Shown here in pieces: positions 38,241 through 47,302 of a stretch of 64,000 bases of DNA. This stretch comes from Desulfobacteraceae bacterium Eth-SRB2 (GTDB lineage Bacteria; Desulfobacterota; Desulfobacteria; Desulfobacterales; UBA11574), in the NCBI GenBank assembly GCA_004193595.1, contig RPGQ01000006.1:24208-88207 (forward strand), in the 5' to 3' direction. Both the position numbers and the translations under genes were made by a program. Each line of letters begins with the position of its first letter. Position 1 is the stretch's first letter. The notes beneath the pieces are model-generated. The model made no database searches. It was not told the origin of the DNA and saw only the letters and a list, made by a program, of their open reading frames with translations.

Positions 38241-38747
38241 ATGGGAATTCATACCGCATACATCGGTGCAGGGTCCAACATGGGGAATAGGCTTTTAAAC
38301 TGTAAGAATGGTATCGCTGCCCTGACAAGACCCCAAAAGACAGTGTTGAAGGATTGGTCGCGATTTTACAAAACCGAACCTGTGGATTACAAAGACCAGG
38401 ACTGGTTCGTCAATTCCGTAGTAAAGATTGAAACCAACCTCGATCCGTTTCAGCTGTTAGATGAACTTAAGTCAATCGAGCGGGATACCGGACGGGTGAA
38501 TGGCCCTATACGGTTTGGTCCTCGGATTCTCGATTTGGACATCATTTTATATGATAATTTGGTGAAAAATTCATCCAGACTGGTCATCCCTCATTCCAGG
38601 ATGCATAAAAGACGTTTTGTGTTACAGCCTATTTGTGATATAGATCCGGAAATTATCCATCCTGTTTTAAAAAAAGATATGCAATATCTGTTAGATATTC
38701 TGGATGAAAATGAACAAAGGGTTATTGAGTATCCATGCGATTATTAA
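38241..38747 (+). CDS. folK: HPPK, 2-amino-4-hydroxy-6-hydroxymethyldihydropteridine pyrophosphokinase
   Basis: Transfers pyrophosphate from ATP to the pterin in folate synthesis. 168 residues: AYIGAGSNMGNRLLNCKNGI at the start, DWFVNSVVKIETNLDP, RFGPRILDLDIILYDN with the metal-binding aspartates, and IPHSRMHKRRFVLQPICDID. Start 38241 after GAGGCGG. Its end overlaps the next gene by 13 bp. Confidence 0.96.
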   Translation: MGIHTAYIGAGSNMGNRLLNCKNGIAALTRPQKTVLKDWSRFYKTEPVDYKDQDWFVNSVVKIETNLDPFQLLDELKSIERDTGRVNGPIRFGPRILDLDIILYDNLVKNSSRLVIPHSRMHKRRFVLQPICDIDPEIIHPVLKKDMQYLLDILDENEQRVIEYPCDY

Positions 38748-39010
38748 TTTTATTGGGCATTATATACCTTTGCTACAGGGTCCTGAAATCCTGGATGCTT
38801 CAAGGCGGATCACCGAAAAAAACGGTATTTAACAAAACTGCCGGCCAGATCGATGACGTCATGATCAAAGATCCTTTCTGTGAAATATATTTCCCTAAAA
38901 AAGACGGTGTGCATTTGAGAATCGACGGAAAGGATTTGTATTTTTGCAGCAAAGAATGCAGGGATAAATTTGTAGAAAAATATTCAAAAAATAACACCCA
39001 ACCCGAATAA
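38735..39010 (+). CDS. Membrane-anchored YHS/TRASH-like metal-site protein
   Basis: 91 residues. An N-terminal helix (LLILLGIIYLCYRVLKSWM) is followed by a soluble part with DPFCEIYFPKKDGVHLRIDG and LYFCSKECRDKFVEKY. The C-x(n)-FCSKEC-x(3)-F pattern is that of YHS/TRASH treble-clef domains that bind a metal ion. It begins inside folK, so the two are coupled. The role is unknown; metal sensing or handling at the membrane is inferred. Confidence 0.78.
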   Translation: MRLLILLGIIYLCYRVLKSWMLQGGSPKKTVFNKTAGQIDDVMIKDPFCEIYFPKKDGVHLRIDGKDLYFCSKECRDKFVEKYSKNNTQPE

Positions 39011-39100
39011 ACCGATCTTAAAAAATATTAAAAAAATTACCATAACAAGCATAAATTTCAAAAATTTAAGGCCAATTTATCATACAGGAGGTTTAACCCG

Positions 39101-39745
39101 ATGAAATTTTTTATCGACACTGCAAACATAGACGAAATAAGGGAAGCACACAGTATGGGTATGGTTGACGGTGTTACTACCAACCCAAGTCTTATTGCAA
39201 AGGAGGGCCGGGATTTTGAAGATATTATAAAAGAGATTTGTCAAATAGTTGACGGCCCCATCAGTGCCGAGGTTATTAGTACCGATACCGAGGGTATGAT
39301 TAAGGAAGCCCGTAATCTGGCAAAGATCCACGATAATATTGTGGTGAAAATTCCCATGATCGTAGATGGCTTAAAAGCCACACGCAGACTTTCGGAAGAG
39401 GGGATTAAGACAAATGTAACATTGGCCTTCTCACCACTGCAGGCCTTAATGGCTGCAAAGGCCGGGGCTAATTATATCAGCCCGTTTATCGGTCGCCTTG
39501 ATGATCTGTCCCAGGAAGGTCTTTTGCTCGTGGAGCAGATTGTTGAAATTTACAGTAACTACGCATTTGATACCGAAATTATCGTAGCCAGCATACGTAA
39601 CCCGCTTCATGTGCTGGAATCGGCGTTAATGGGGGCGGACATAGCAACGATCCCTTTTAGTGTTCTCGGCAAGCTGGCTGCTCATCCTATGACCGATAAA
39701 GGTCTTAAGGCGTTCCTTGACGATTGGGAAAAGACAAAAAAGTAG
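39101..39745 (+). CDS. Transaldolase-like fructose-6-phosphate aldolase
   Basis: 214 residues, the short (TalC/FsaA) type of class I aldolase. [20 protein letters not shown] and [15 protein letters not shown] open it; the Schiff-base lysine is in [25 protein letters not shown] and [20 protein letters not shown] follow. Sequence alone does not decide between transaldolase and fructose-6-phosphate aldolase; the gene may supply pentose phosphates. A good AGGAGG precedes the start. Confidence 0.93.
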   Translation: MKFFIDTANIDEIREAHSMGMVDGVTTNPSLIAKEGRDFEDIIKEICQIVDGPISAEVISTDTEGMIKEARNLAKIHDNIVVKIPMIVDGLKATRRLSEEGIKTNVTLAFSPLQALMAAKAGANYISPFIGRLDDLSQEGLLLVEQIVEIYSNYAFDTEIIVASIRNPLHVLESALMGADIATIPFSVLGKLAAHPMTDKGLKAFLDDWEKTKK

Positions 39746-39761
39746 GAACCTAATCAAAACA

Positions 39762-40328
39762 ATGTTTCCCGGCGGGCAGATAAAAAATATATTGAGCCAT
39801 CCCAACAGTTTGACACTGTTTCGTGTTGCTGCGGTACCGCTGATTGTGATTTTGCTTATGTTTCCGAGCAGAATATATACATTTATCGCTGCACTGATTT
39901 TCACCGCGGCTGCCATTACCGATTTTTTGGACGGGTTTTTTGCAAGGCAAAGAGGATTGGTGTCTAACTTTGGGAAGGTTATGGATCCTGTTGCAGACAA
40001 GGTTCTGGTTTCTACGTCTTTTATTATGCTTACTTCTCTCGGGTGGATACCGGCCTGGATTGTTTGTATAATAATAGGGCGGGAGATCGCAGTGACCGGC
40101 TTGAGAAGTATTATTGCCGATAAGGGGCAAGACATTTCCGCATCCAGTCTTGGAAAATACAAAACCGGATTTCAAATTGCCGCCGTCATTCCGCTTTTAA
40201 TACACTTTCAATATCTTACCATCGATTTCCATGCAATAGGGATCATTTTTTTATGGCTGGCTTTGATATTGACTGTCTGGTCAGGTGCGGACTATTTTAT
40301 AAAGTCCAGAAGTCTTCTTAAGAAATAA
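39762..40328 (+). CDS. pgsA: CDP-diacylglycerol-glycerol-3-phosphate 3-phosphatidyltransferase
   Basis: Membrane enzyme of phosphatidylglycerol synthesis. 188 residues from ATG 39762; an upstream in-frame start would overlap the aldolase. The CDP-alcohol phosphatidyltransferase signature is complete: TDFLDGFFARQRGLVSNFG then KVMDPVADK. HPNSLTLFRVAAVPLIVILL is the usual N-terminal membrane segment. Confidence 0.94.
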   Translation: MFPGGQIKNILSHPNSLTLFRVAAVPLIVILLMFPSRIYTFIAALIFTAAAITDFLDGFFARQRGLVSNFGKVMDPVADKVLVSTSFIMLTSLGWIPAWIVCIIIGREIAVTGLRSIIADKGQDISASSLGKYKTGFQIAAVIPLLIHFQYLTIDFHAIGIIFLWLALILTVWSGADYFIKSRSLLKK

Positions 40329-40335
40329 TTTTTTC

Positions 40336-40364
40336 TTGACAAAATCGTAAAATATATTTATGAA
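40336..40364 (+). promoter_or_regulatory. Promoter of the tRNA-Gly/tRNA-Cys pair
   Basis: TTGACA at 40336-40341, a 17-base spacer, and TATGAA at 40359-40364, 14 bases before the tRNA-Gly gene. Confidence 0.7.
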
Positions 40365-40378
40365 ACCCATATCGTTGA

Positions 40379-40453
40379 GCGGGAATAACTCAGTGGTAGA
40401 GTGCGACCTTGCCAAGGTCGAAGTCGCGGGTTCAAATCCCGTTTCCCGCTCCA
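40379..40453 (+). tRNA. tRNA-Gly (GCC)
   Basis: GCGGGAA pairs with TTCCCGC, the anticodon loop TTGCCAA gives GCC, the T-arm is GCGGGTTCAAATCCCGT, and CCA is encoded. 75 bases including CCA. Confidence 0.97.
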
Positions 40454-40463
40454 TTTTTTTTTG

Positions 40464-40538
40464 GGCGGCATAGCCAAGTGGTAAGGCAGCGGTCTGCAAA
40501 ACCGCTATTCACCAGTTCGAATCTGGTTGCCGCCTCCA
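40464..40538 (+). tRNA. tRNA-Cys (GCA)
   Basis: GGCGGCA pairs with TGCCGCC, the anticodon arm GCGGTCTGCAAAACCGC gives GCA, the T-arm is ACCAGTTCGAATCTGGT, and CCA is encoded. It follows tRNA-Gly by 10 bases and is surely cotranscribed. Confidence 0.97.
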
Positions 40539-40547
40539 AATAAGCAC

Positions 40548-40586
40548 AGGCTTACAGGTAATTTCAATAACTTGTGAGCCTTTTTT
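40548..40586 (+). terminator. Rho-independent terminator after tRNA-Cys
   Basis: AGGCTTACAGGT and AACTTGTGAGCCT form an imperfect stem of about 12 bp followed by a run of six T. Confidence 0.85.
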
Positions 40587-40599
40587 GATTCTTTACTTT

Positions 40600-40645
40600 A
40601 ACCTAAGTTGAGCGATTTTTCTTTTTTAATAAAAACCATCCCAAT
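40600..40645 (+). repeat. Family A element, solo end/remnant before dapL
   Basis: AACCTAAGTTGAGCGATTTT equals the left end of the copy at 14293; the next bases AAAACCATCCC match an interior point of that copy, as if the middle was deleted. No right end is seen. It lies within 60 bases of the dapL start. Confidence 0.7.
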
Positions 40646-40658
40646 GAAAGAATGAATC

Positions 40659-41879
40659 ATGATCCGAATCAATGAAAATTATCTGAAACTTCAGTCTTCA
40701 TATCTGTTTGTTGAAATCGCCAATCGTGTATCCGCATATCAGAAAGAGAACCCGGATGTGGGGATCATCCGTCTTGGAATCGGTGATGTAACGCTGCCGC
40801 TTCCGCCGGCATTTATTCAAGCGTTTCAAGAAGGTGTGAAAGAGATGGCTTCGGAGGCCACTTTCCGCGGCTACGGGCCTGAGCAGGGGTATGACTTTTT
40901 AAGGGAAAAGATCGCATTCAACGATTATCAGTCCCGGGGGGCGGATATAAGTCCGGATGAAATATTTGTAAGTGACGGCTCCAAATGCGATACTGCGAAT
41001 ATTCAGGAGCTGTTTGCCAAAGATATTAGCCTGGCCATTCCGGATCCGGTATATCCGGTTTATCTTGACACCAATGTGATGGCCGGCCGAACCGGGGATT
41101 TTAATGACGGGAGATATGACAAAATTTTCTATTTGGAGAGTTTGCCCGAAAACGGGTTTGTTCCACTTCTCCCTGAGCAACCGGTGGATTTGATTTATCT
41201 CTGTTTTCCCAATAATCCCACCGGTGCGACCATTTCCCGGGACACGTTGAAGACCTGGGTAGATTTTGCCCGGGAAAACAAAGCGGTTATTCTTTTTGAT
41301 GCAGCTTATGAATCATATATTCGGGACCCAGCGCTCCCCCGGTCGATTTTTGAGATTCAAGGTGCTCGCGAAGTGGCCATCGAATTCAGGAGCTTTTCCA
41401 AAACCGCAGGTTTTACCGGTACCCGTTGTGCCTGCACGGTTGTTCCCAAAACCTGCATGGCTTATGACGGGAGCGGTCAGAAGCATTCCTTACATACGTT
41501 GTGGAACCGGCGGCAGTCTACCAAGTTTAACGGTGTGTCTTATCCGGTCCAGAAAGCGGCCGAAGCGGCTTACACTGAAGAAGGTAAAGCCCAGATTATC
41601 GGGTTGACAGACTATTATTTAAAAAATGCCGCCCGGATACGAAAAGAGATGGCAGAACTTGGTTTTGAAATTGTCGGCGGTGAAAATTCACCTTATATCT
41701 GGGTGAACTGTAAAAGCGATGCCTGGGAATTTTTTGATCAGCTGCTTAAAAGAGCCGGTGTGGTCACAACCCCGGGACCCGGGTTTGGCAAATGCGGCAA
41801 TGGCTTTATCCGTATCAGTGCCTTTAATAGTTACGAAAACGTTGAGAAGGCAATGGCACGAATCAAAGACGTTCTTTGA
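40659..41879 (+). CDS. dapL: LL-diaminopimelate aminotransferase
   Basis: Converts tetrahydrodipicolinate directly to LL-diaminopimelate using glutamate, bypassing the acylated dapD/C/E route. 406 residues of the class I/II PLP fold: [73 protein letters not shown], and the PLP lysine in [15 protein letters not shown]. These features are specific to DapL. With dapF and lysA it completes lysine synthesis from tetrahydrodipicolinate. Confidence 0.96.
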   Translation: MIRINENYLKLQSSYLFVEIANRVSAYQKENPDVGIIRLGIGDVTLPLPPAFIQAFQEGVKEMASEATFRGYGPEQGYDFLREKIAFNDYQSRGADISPDEIFVSDGSKCDTANIQELFAKDISLAIPDPVYPVYLDTNVMAGRTGDFNDGRYDKIFYLESLPENGFVPLLPEQPVDLIYLCFPNNPTGATISRDTLKTWVDFARENKAVILFDAAYESYIRDPALPRSIFEIQGAREVAIEFRSFSKTAGFTGTRCACTVVPKTCMAYDGSGQKHSLHTLWNRRQSTKFNGVSYPVQKAAEAAYTEEGKAQIIGLTDYYLKNAARIRKEMAELGFEIVGGENSPYIWVNCKSDAWEFFDQLLKRAGVVTTPGPGFGKCGNGFIRISAFNSYENVEKAMARIKDVL

Positions 41880-41926
41880 TCGAAGCTCATAATATATCAG
41901 AAATTAATTAGAAATTACAAAACATT

Positions 41927-43507
41927 TCAATACAGGCAGTGATCAAAAATATAACGATCACATATACAATAGGCGGTAGCGGTTTCCGTGAAGTGAATAA
42001 GCTCGGGCAGAGAAATCCTTTGATTAAAACCTCCCAAATGCGGACCGGACATAATGGCTATATCTTCCAGACCTCTTGGCAGTCCTGCGATGTTGTTCCG
42101 GCTGAACCCGCGCTCCAATAAAAATTCATTGAATTCAACATCGCTCATGGCCTGTTGATCCGTGGCCCTGAAAACTTCCTCCATATATCGATCAACTCCG
42201 AATTCCTCAATCAAACGTAACACAAAATTATCAAGATCAACGGGCAAATGATCATTTGTTTTTCTTCCGGTGAATCCTTCATAATAGGAGTTAAATGAAG
42301 CTTCTATCAGCTCCCGCATTAAGTCAGGGCAAAAAAGGTTCCGCGTATCTACGGGAGATCCCTTTTTATCAAAGCCCGCTCGTTTTGGTTGATGATTGCG
42401 GAAATAACTTGCGCAGATCAGAATAATACTTATAAAATGATTTCCAACCAGCCTGTAATATCTGAAAGAAGAGCCTGAAATAGCCTCAAGGTGCTCAAAA
42501 TCTCTAATCCCCGATTTCCCCAGATTAGGATAGCGGCATGACAGTAACCATCTGTCCAGCCTTCCTCCTCTGGGCCATTCATAATACCCTCCGTCACATC
42601 GCCGGTAGCTTTGTATACGATTATGAAAAAGAGGTACCGGAGCTGTGTGAACAATACCCATGGACGCCAGTCTTCCCAGAAGCCAGGCGTTACGCTTCAT
42701 AACCTCCACAAAATTCTTTCGATCCACACGTTCTTCATCAGGAAGGGGATTCGGATAAACAAAATAGTCGGGATGGACCATAAACCCTATGGCGGAATCC
42801 ATGCGTATACTAACGCTGTTTTTCAGTTTATCCGGGGAATCTATGATCCTGAATAGATGCGCTTCTCCAAACCTTAACGGTGCGGGGATATCAAATCTTA
42901 CCGGAAATTCGTGCTTGATCGTTTGCAAATACTCCATCCATAATGCCTCACGATTCAAGGATGCATTCTCAGAATTAGATCTCGACAGTTTTATTACAAA
43001 CACAAGATCATCGGCTATAGAGAACACAAGACTTCGCCCGATACATTTCATATGGCAGTATTCATTTAAACCTGTTTTATCACACAACTCATCCCATCGG
43101 ATTGCAGAAACTTTTTTTATGGGTTCCTCATTTAAAAAGGGCCCTTTTATATTCAGAGGAAGCGAGCCCAATGCCTCGGCCGCCGCCCGATGTGAAGGTC
43201 CGTCTGAACCCGCAATAATATGTTTAAGACTTTCTATAGATTCTGCGGCCAGGTCCGGGTTTTCACCGGCGGACGCAAGAAACCTGAGGGTTTTTGCCGC
43301 TTTTCTGTATAAAAAATAGGACTGCCTCTGGTGGGAATGAACTTTTTTTAGGATAACACTCTGCAGCGCATGAACCGTCTGTGACGATGCTAAAGAGGAC
43401 CTTTTTTCTAACTCGTATTCAAGCATGGAAACCGCCATATATGTGGCGGAAAAGTCTAAACATGAGTTCAGTAAATAATTTTCACTGGTAACAAGATCTC
43501 TGTGCAT
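41927..43507 (-). CDS. SidJ-related pseudokinase-like protein
   Basis: A 526-residue protein. I link it to the SidJ-related pseudokinase family noted in some Desulfobacterota; this comes from memory of the family, not from a search. Visible features: an N-terminal helical region with a HEAT-like stretch (SHRAAAEALGSLP, 105-117); a kinase-like N-lobe with Lys173 in VFVIKLSR and Glu187 in NREALWMEYL, placed as the ATP-lysine and helix-C glutamate; a catalytic-loop-like GIVHTAPVPLFHNR at 284-297, where the usual HRD aspartate is not present but an Asn follows at the expected spacing; and IRDFEHLE at 334-341. SidJ itself is a Legionella effector with a kinase fold that glutamylates proteins. No signal peptide. 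Stands alone on the minus strand, facing dapL. Function unknown. Confidence 0.6.
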   Translation of the reverse strand: MHRDLVTSENYLLNSCLDFSATYMAVSMLEYELEKRSSLASSQTVHALQSVILKKVHSHQRQSYFLYRKAAKTLRFLASAGENPDLAAESIESLKHIIAGSDGPSHRAAAEALGSLPLNIKGPFLNEEPIKKVSAIRWDELCDKTGLNEYCHMKCIGRSLVFSIADDLVFVIKLSRSNSENASLNREALWMEYLQTIKHEFPVRFDIPAPLRFGEAHLFRIIDSPDKLKNSVSIRMDSAIGFMVHPDYFVYPNPLPDEERVDRKNFVEVMKRNAWLLGRLASMGIVHTAPVPLFHNRIQSYRRCDGGYYEWPRGGRLDRWLLSCRYPNLGKSGIRDFEHLEAISGSSFRYYRLVGNHFISIILICASYFRNHQPKRAGFDKKGSPVDTRNLFCPDLMRELIEASFNSYYEGFTGRKTNDHLPVDLDNFVLRLIEEFGVDRYMEEVFRATDQQAMSDVEFNEFLLERGFSRNNIAGLPRGLEDIAIMSGPHLGGFNQRISLPELIHFTETATAYCICDRYIFDHCLY

Positions 43508-43572
43508 GCGCTTATTCTTAATTCAATTCACAAATCCAGTATTCAATCATTCGCTCCGAGAAAACGGCTCTT

Positions 43573-43614
43573 GCCTTGATCTTGAAAAAAATCCTCATTT
43601 ATGGATGGACACTA
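43573..43614. repeat. Family C element, right-end remnant
   Basis: GCCTTGATCTTGAAAAAAAT followed by CCTCATTTATGGATGGACAC-TA matches the right end of the element at 27762-27906. The left end is missing. Confidence 0.8.
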
Positions 43615-43647
43615 GTTAGGATTTAATTTATAGGGGAAGTGTTTTTT

Positions 43648-44472
43648 TCACTTTACAACTCGCAATATATGGGTCTGTTTTACTTTCTTCCTCAAAGCCT
43701 CAATGATAACCCGTGCAGCATCGTCTACATTATACACATGCTTTTTCGAGATGGATCGACAAGACGCCATTAACTCTTTATTCCCGGATAGCAGACCCAA
43801 GACATTCTTAAAATAACCATATGAATTGGCATTTGAGTTGCATAGATCATCTAAATTTTGGCTTCCTATGTTTACTTTTTCTTTCAAATCCAAATTGGAG
43901 ATTAATCGTTCAACGGCTTCATCAACCGTTTTTGGAGGGATAGGAAGTTTGTTAATATAATCCTTTTGATCATAATCCGTAAGATGTTGGCCAGGTTTGG
44001 CCTTTATCAGTCCCAGAAAAATAATTTCTTCAACAATAACCATTGTCTCTTTATATATCTTAGCATCTTCACTGGTTCTTGAGCCCGTCACATTCAACAC
44101 TTCAATTTCATTTTCTATTATCCAAGTATTTATTTTAGAACCTGCCATATCAACAGAAGTTTCATTTAAATCAATATGCAGACAGGGTCGTTTATTCTCC
44201 TTAGATATTTTTTGACTATAATCGGCACCACCGGTTAACTCTCCATGGGAGATGATTACCGTTCCATCAGAGTGGATAACATTTTGCTCAATTCGTTCTT
44301 TAAAACCGGCAATGGGCATTTCTTTTAATTGATATTTTTCCGGTAATATTCCCCTCTGAGTTTTACGGCCTTTTTGAATCCATCCGCCATGGGGGACTCC
44401 CAGTTTTATTGCCACATCTAATGCGGCCTGGTCTGCACCAATTTGACCACCTGATACAATTTTTTTAATCAT
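43648..44472 (-). CDS. SLOG-fold putative molybdenum-carrier protein with extra C-terminal domain
   Basis: 274 residues. The first ~150 match the putative molybdenum carrier (YpsA-like, SLOG superfamily) pattern: KIVSGGQIGADQAALDVAIK, GGWIQKGRKTQRGILPEKY, GTVIISHGELTGGADYS, and VLNVTGSRTSEDAKIYK. The C-terminal ~110 residues are different: LPIPPKTVDEAVERLISNLD resembles the short DUF6794-type helical domain, then an unassigned helical end. SLOG proteins bind nucleotide-like ligands; some occur in stress or conflict systems. The gene stands at the edge of the mobile region. Confidence 0.75.
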   Translation of the reverse strand: MIKKIVSGGQIGADQAALDVAIKLGVPHGGWIQKGRKTQRGILPEKYQLKEMPIAGFKERIEQNVIHSDGTVIISHGELTGGADYSQKISKENKRPCLHIDLNETSVDMAGSKINTWIIENEIEVLNVTGSRTSEDAKIYKETMVIVEEIIFLGLIKAKPGQHLTDYDQKDYINKLPIPPKTVDEAVERLISNLDLKEKVNIGSQNLDDLCNSNANSYGYFKNVLGLLSGNKELMASCRSISKKHVYNVDDAARVIIEALRKKVKQTHILRVVK

Positions 44473-44744
44473 TATCCTTACTCCGGTATGTCATCTGCTC
44501 TTGCTTCAGTTTAACAAAAAATTCCTCATTTGCATTGATATCCTTCTCATAATACCTGAATCTTGCATGAAAATTAATGAGAATCTTTAGGTTACTTATT
44601 TGAGCCGGGTTTATACAAAATAATGTAATTATAGGTTTTACCCAGATGGTATATCGTATAATATTCTTTTTTTATTCATTAATCATGGGTAACGCCCCGG
44701 TTTTGCCGGAAAGACTCCCAGAGTTTGACATTTACGGGAATATA
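44473..44744. other. Gap with a shared 29-bp motif; no gene
   Basis: AT-rich. Positions 44551-44579 (AATACCTGAATCTTGCATGA, then AAATTAATG) recur inverted at 57986-58014 with one mismatch. No other structure recognised. Confidence 0.6.
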
Positions 44745-44842
44745 CGAAAGCCTCCAGAGTGTGAACCGCTCATTGCTCACAGATAAGGAGGCTTTCGATG
44801 AATCATTATCCAAGTTTAAGTCATACCACATGGGATTGCAAG
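44745..44842 (+). mobile_element. 5' fragment of an IS200-type transposase gene with leader hairpin
   Basis: CGAAAGCCTCC (44745-44755) and GGAGGCTTTCG (44787-44797) form a perfect 11-bp hairpin that buries the AAGGAG ribosome site, the known IS200 translational control. The ATG at 44798 opens MNHYPSLSHTTWDCK, the IS200 TnpA N-terminus, and then the frame breaks at 44843. Confidence 0.8.
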
Positions 44843-44951
44843 TTATGTGTAGCTGCACATAATTTACATTATGTGCTGTAAGTTATTATGTGGAGTCAAC
44901 GATAAATCATCATATTTTTTCAATGTCTTCGTCTCAATAACTCCACATAAT
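44843..44951. other. TTATGTG-rich palindromic boundary
   Basis: Starts exactly where the IS200 fragment ends. TTATGTGTAGCTGCACATAA is a near-perfect palindrome, followed by ACATAATTTACATTATGT, and then ATTATGTGGAGT at 44885 paired with ACTCCACATAAT ending at 44951. It looks like an element end or recombinase site, but no enzyme can be assigned. Confidence 0.5.
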
Positions 44952-44962
44952 ATTCCAAAACC

Positions 44963-45816
44963 GCATAGCCCTGGTTAGGAAGAAAAGGGGTTCCCTTTGA
45001 TCTGAACCCAATAATGATCATGTCCCTCTTAATTCCCGCGTGATCGGTCACCTTTAAGACGGGCGAGTTTTCCCCCATTTCTATATTCATAAGCTCGGAC
45101 GCGCTGATAGGGAAAAACGGTCCGGTATATACTCTGTAGATTGAAGATGGTCTCTTTTAATAGAGACGAAACTGGTAAGTCCATTACTATGCTGGCTTTT
45201 TGACGAGATGTTCGTAAACAGCTACAAGATTTGACCCAGGCCAAGAGCTGACGGGCAAAATTGCCTTTAAAAAATATGGGATGGTAACAATCATCATGGG
45301 AATCTGTGGATTGTGCTTTACAATGAAAGTCATCGCGGCCGGTCCGGAGTTAGAAATTCATTCCAGTTACGCCCTTTGATCCTGCTCAAGGTTTATGAGA
45401 CCGGTATCGACAAGGAATTTATTATTGGCCTGATAAAGTTACCCGGGATAAATCCTTTACCGGCAAACTTTTTTCCATGAGACGATCAAACTGGTATCTT
45501 ATGGCATTCAGGCTGTTTCTAGGCCGCAATTCATAGACATTCCCAGGGCTTTGTTTTCAAAATATACCGAAATGGCTCTGTTTCGTGATACGCAGGTTTT
45601 AAGATCAATTTTTCTCTGCACAGAAGTAGCTCACCGACATGGCAAGCTTTTCCGTATCCTGCCTCAATTTTCCAGAGCGGTTTTCTGGAAGATCGACCGG
45701 GGATAGATAATTGCTGGTAATCAGAAAACCTATGTATAGAAACAGAACCAAGCCTATGGTGGAGTGGCCAGATTTCGCTTTCCGGGCAAGTACCCTGAAA
45801 GGGTGGATCTTCTCAT
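44963..45816 (-). pseudogene. Decayed 5' part of the hybrid histidine kinase gene
   Basis: Inverted copy of 49744-50599. The start codon (CAT at 45814-45816), the membrane segment and the sensor domain can be followed through several frameshifts. It ends where the duplication ends, so the kinase core is absent. Confidence 0.88.
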
Positions 45817-45850
45817 AATAACCTTTTACAGAGAGCCCGGATATCCTCGG

Positions 45851-46760
45851 CTAAGCATTTTCAAAACGCTGGATAGTACATGAACACATCTCGATATATT
45901 TCTTCAAAAGGCGTTGATACGTCCCGTCCGGGCTTTGCACCTCTTCGAAACCGGTTAAAAAAGCCTCCCGCAGCCCGATGTTTTTCTTAGCAAAACGCGA
46001 CGCCTATCCCTGCATGGAAGAAATAGGGGCCGATCACCTTTAAGCTTCTGCCGGGCCACTTTTCCAGGGCAACTCACCCAACTGGCGCATCTAATATAGT
46101 AGCGTCGCCTTCACCTTTGATGACAGCCGGAGCCAGTTCATTAAGGTTTCCGCTAAACAGCTTGACTTCCGCTCCAGTCTCTTTGAGACCATACAAGGAA
46201 GGATCGAGGCACGTTTTCGCTTCCAAAACGCAGCGGATCCTTAAGCAATTTTCATTTTGGGCAATGTCCTTTGTCAATGTCGCCATGTGGTTTGATCGGT
46301 TCTATGGCTGGTCGAATCCGCCCAAGTGCTACCAGCCAGACCTTGCGGGAAAAGTGGGTGTGTGGAATAGTCCACTATTTCTGTCGCCAGGGTATTTTAT
46401 TAGCCGTTGGCAATAACATCCTCCTCTGACAGGTACTTCACCGCGATATCACTATCATTGCCTCTGGCCTGTACCTTTTACCGGTGGTAAGGTTCCGATC
46501 ACATTTTCCCAGCCGGTTTTGACATACCATCTCACACCCAGATGTTCTCGGCAAAAAACGCTTAACCAATTCCACATCCATACCGTCCCGCTCCCTGGTG
46601 ACAAAATTGGCATATAGGGTACGCCAAGATGACGCAGTACTCCTTCTTTGATTTCGGGAAGATCCTTCCTCCAGAGGCAGAACTCCCAGGAGATCCCCAA
46701 CATTGCCGTTATGCATAACAAGGTTGTTGCGAAAATAAGACTCTTTTTTCCCCGGTTCAT
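45851..46760 (-). pseudogene. Decayed copy of the solute-binding protein gene
   Basis: Inverted copy of 48806-49708. In pieces it still reads SLIFATTLLCITAMLGI, KEGVLRHLGVPY, DGMDVELVKRF, AKTCLDPSLYGLKETGAEVK and NELAPAVIKGEGDATILDAP, but in changing frames. The ribosome site and start (CAT 46758-46760) are intact. Confidence 0.92.
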
Positions 46761-47005
46761 ATGATCCTCCTAAAAGTTATAAAAATCCACCTTCCACTAT
46801 AGGAATAATATTAGGTAAAATTTCCAAAAACGTGGCCGTTTAATCTGTTTTATTCCGTGATCGACTACCGTCGATACACCAGTATTACAATCCGAAAGTA
46901 ATTAGTGTTGATTATATATATCTGAAAAATGTAATAAAAAATGAAAAGGATAAACTACGTAAAACGGATTTGATCCTAATTCAAATTGTAATATTATGGA
47001 AAAAT

Positions 47006-47236
47006 TCAGTGACCTCCCCATGTGAGGTAAAGCCTTCTAAAACTTGGGACTTTGTAGTGCCAGTTCTCTGAAAACGTCGCCAAGCATATTTTCTCAGATC
47101 CCCCGAATAATACTTTTTTCCGGTATTTCGGAATCCAAATCAGATGATACTTGTAATATGTGTAGCAGAATTTTATGTTGAGTGAAACAGGAACTTCGTT
47201 GCTATTCCATGATTGATACTTTGATTTGTTGCACAT
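47006..47236 (-). mobile_element. IS200-like tnpA 5' fragment, left copy
   Basis: Encodes NKSKYQSWNSNEVPVSLNIK then YYKYHLIWIPKYRKKVLFG, an IS200/IS605 TnpA start, with a frameshift after that. Both copies stop at the same place (..GGH, then TGA) before the HUH and tyrosine motifs, so the gene was truncated before the duplication. Confidence 0.82.
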
Positions 47237-47302
47237 AACATTCAATAATTAGCCTCTATGGTGGCAATGATTGTCACCCGTAATACAAAAAGGAGGCTTA
47301 TT

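Larger units (their letters stand above)
44963..47277 (-). repeat. Left arm of 2.3-kb inverted duplication (decayed copy)
   Basis: Read on the minus strand, this arm follows 48298-50599 from the IS200 end (GTGACAATCATTGCCACCAT) to the point GGGCTATGC in the kinase gene. It has many one- or two-base insertions and deletions and some substitutions relative to the right arm, so its genes are broken. Confidence 0.92.

Noticed and set aside
44885..44951. Inverted pair that might be an integron attC site
   Set aside because: The end boxes do not fit the attC core GTTRRRY pattern, the stem lacks the bulged-base layout, and no IntI-type integrase or cassette array is present.
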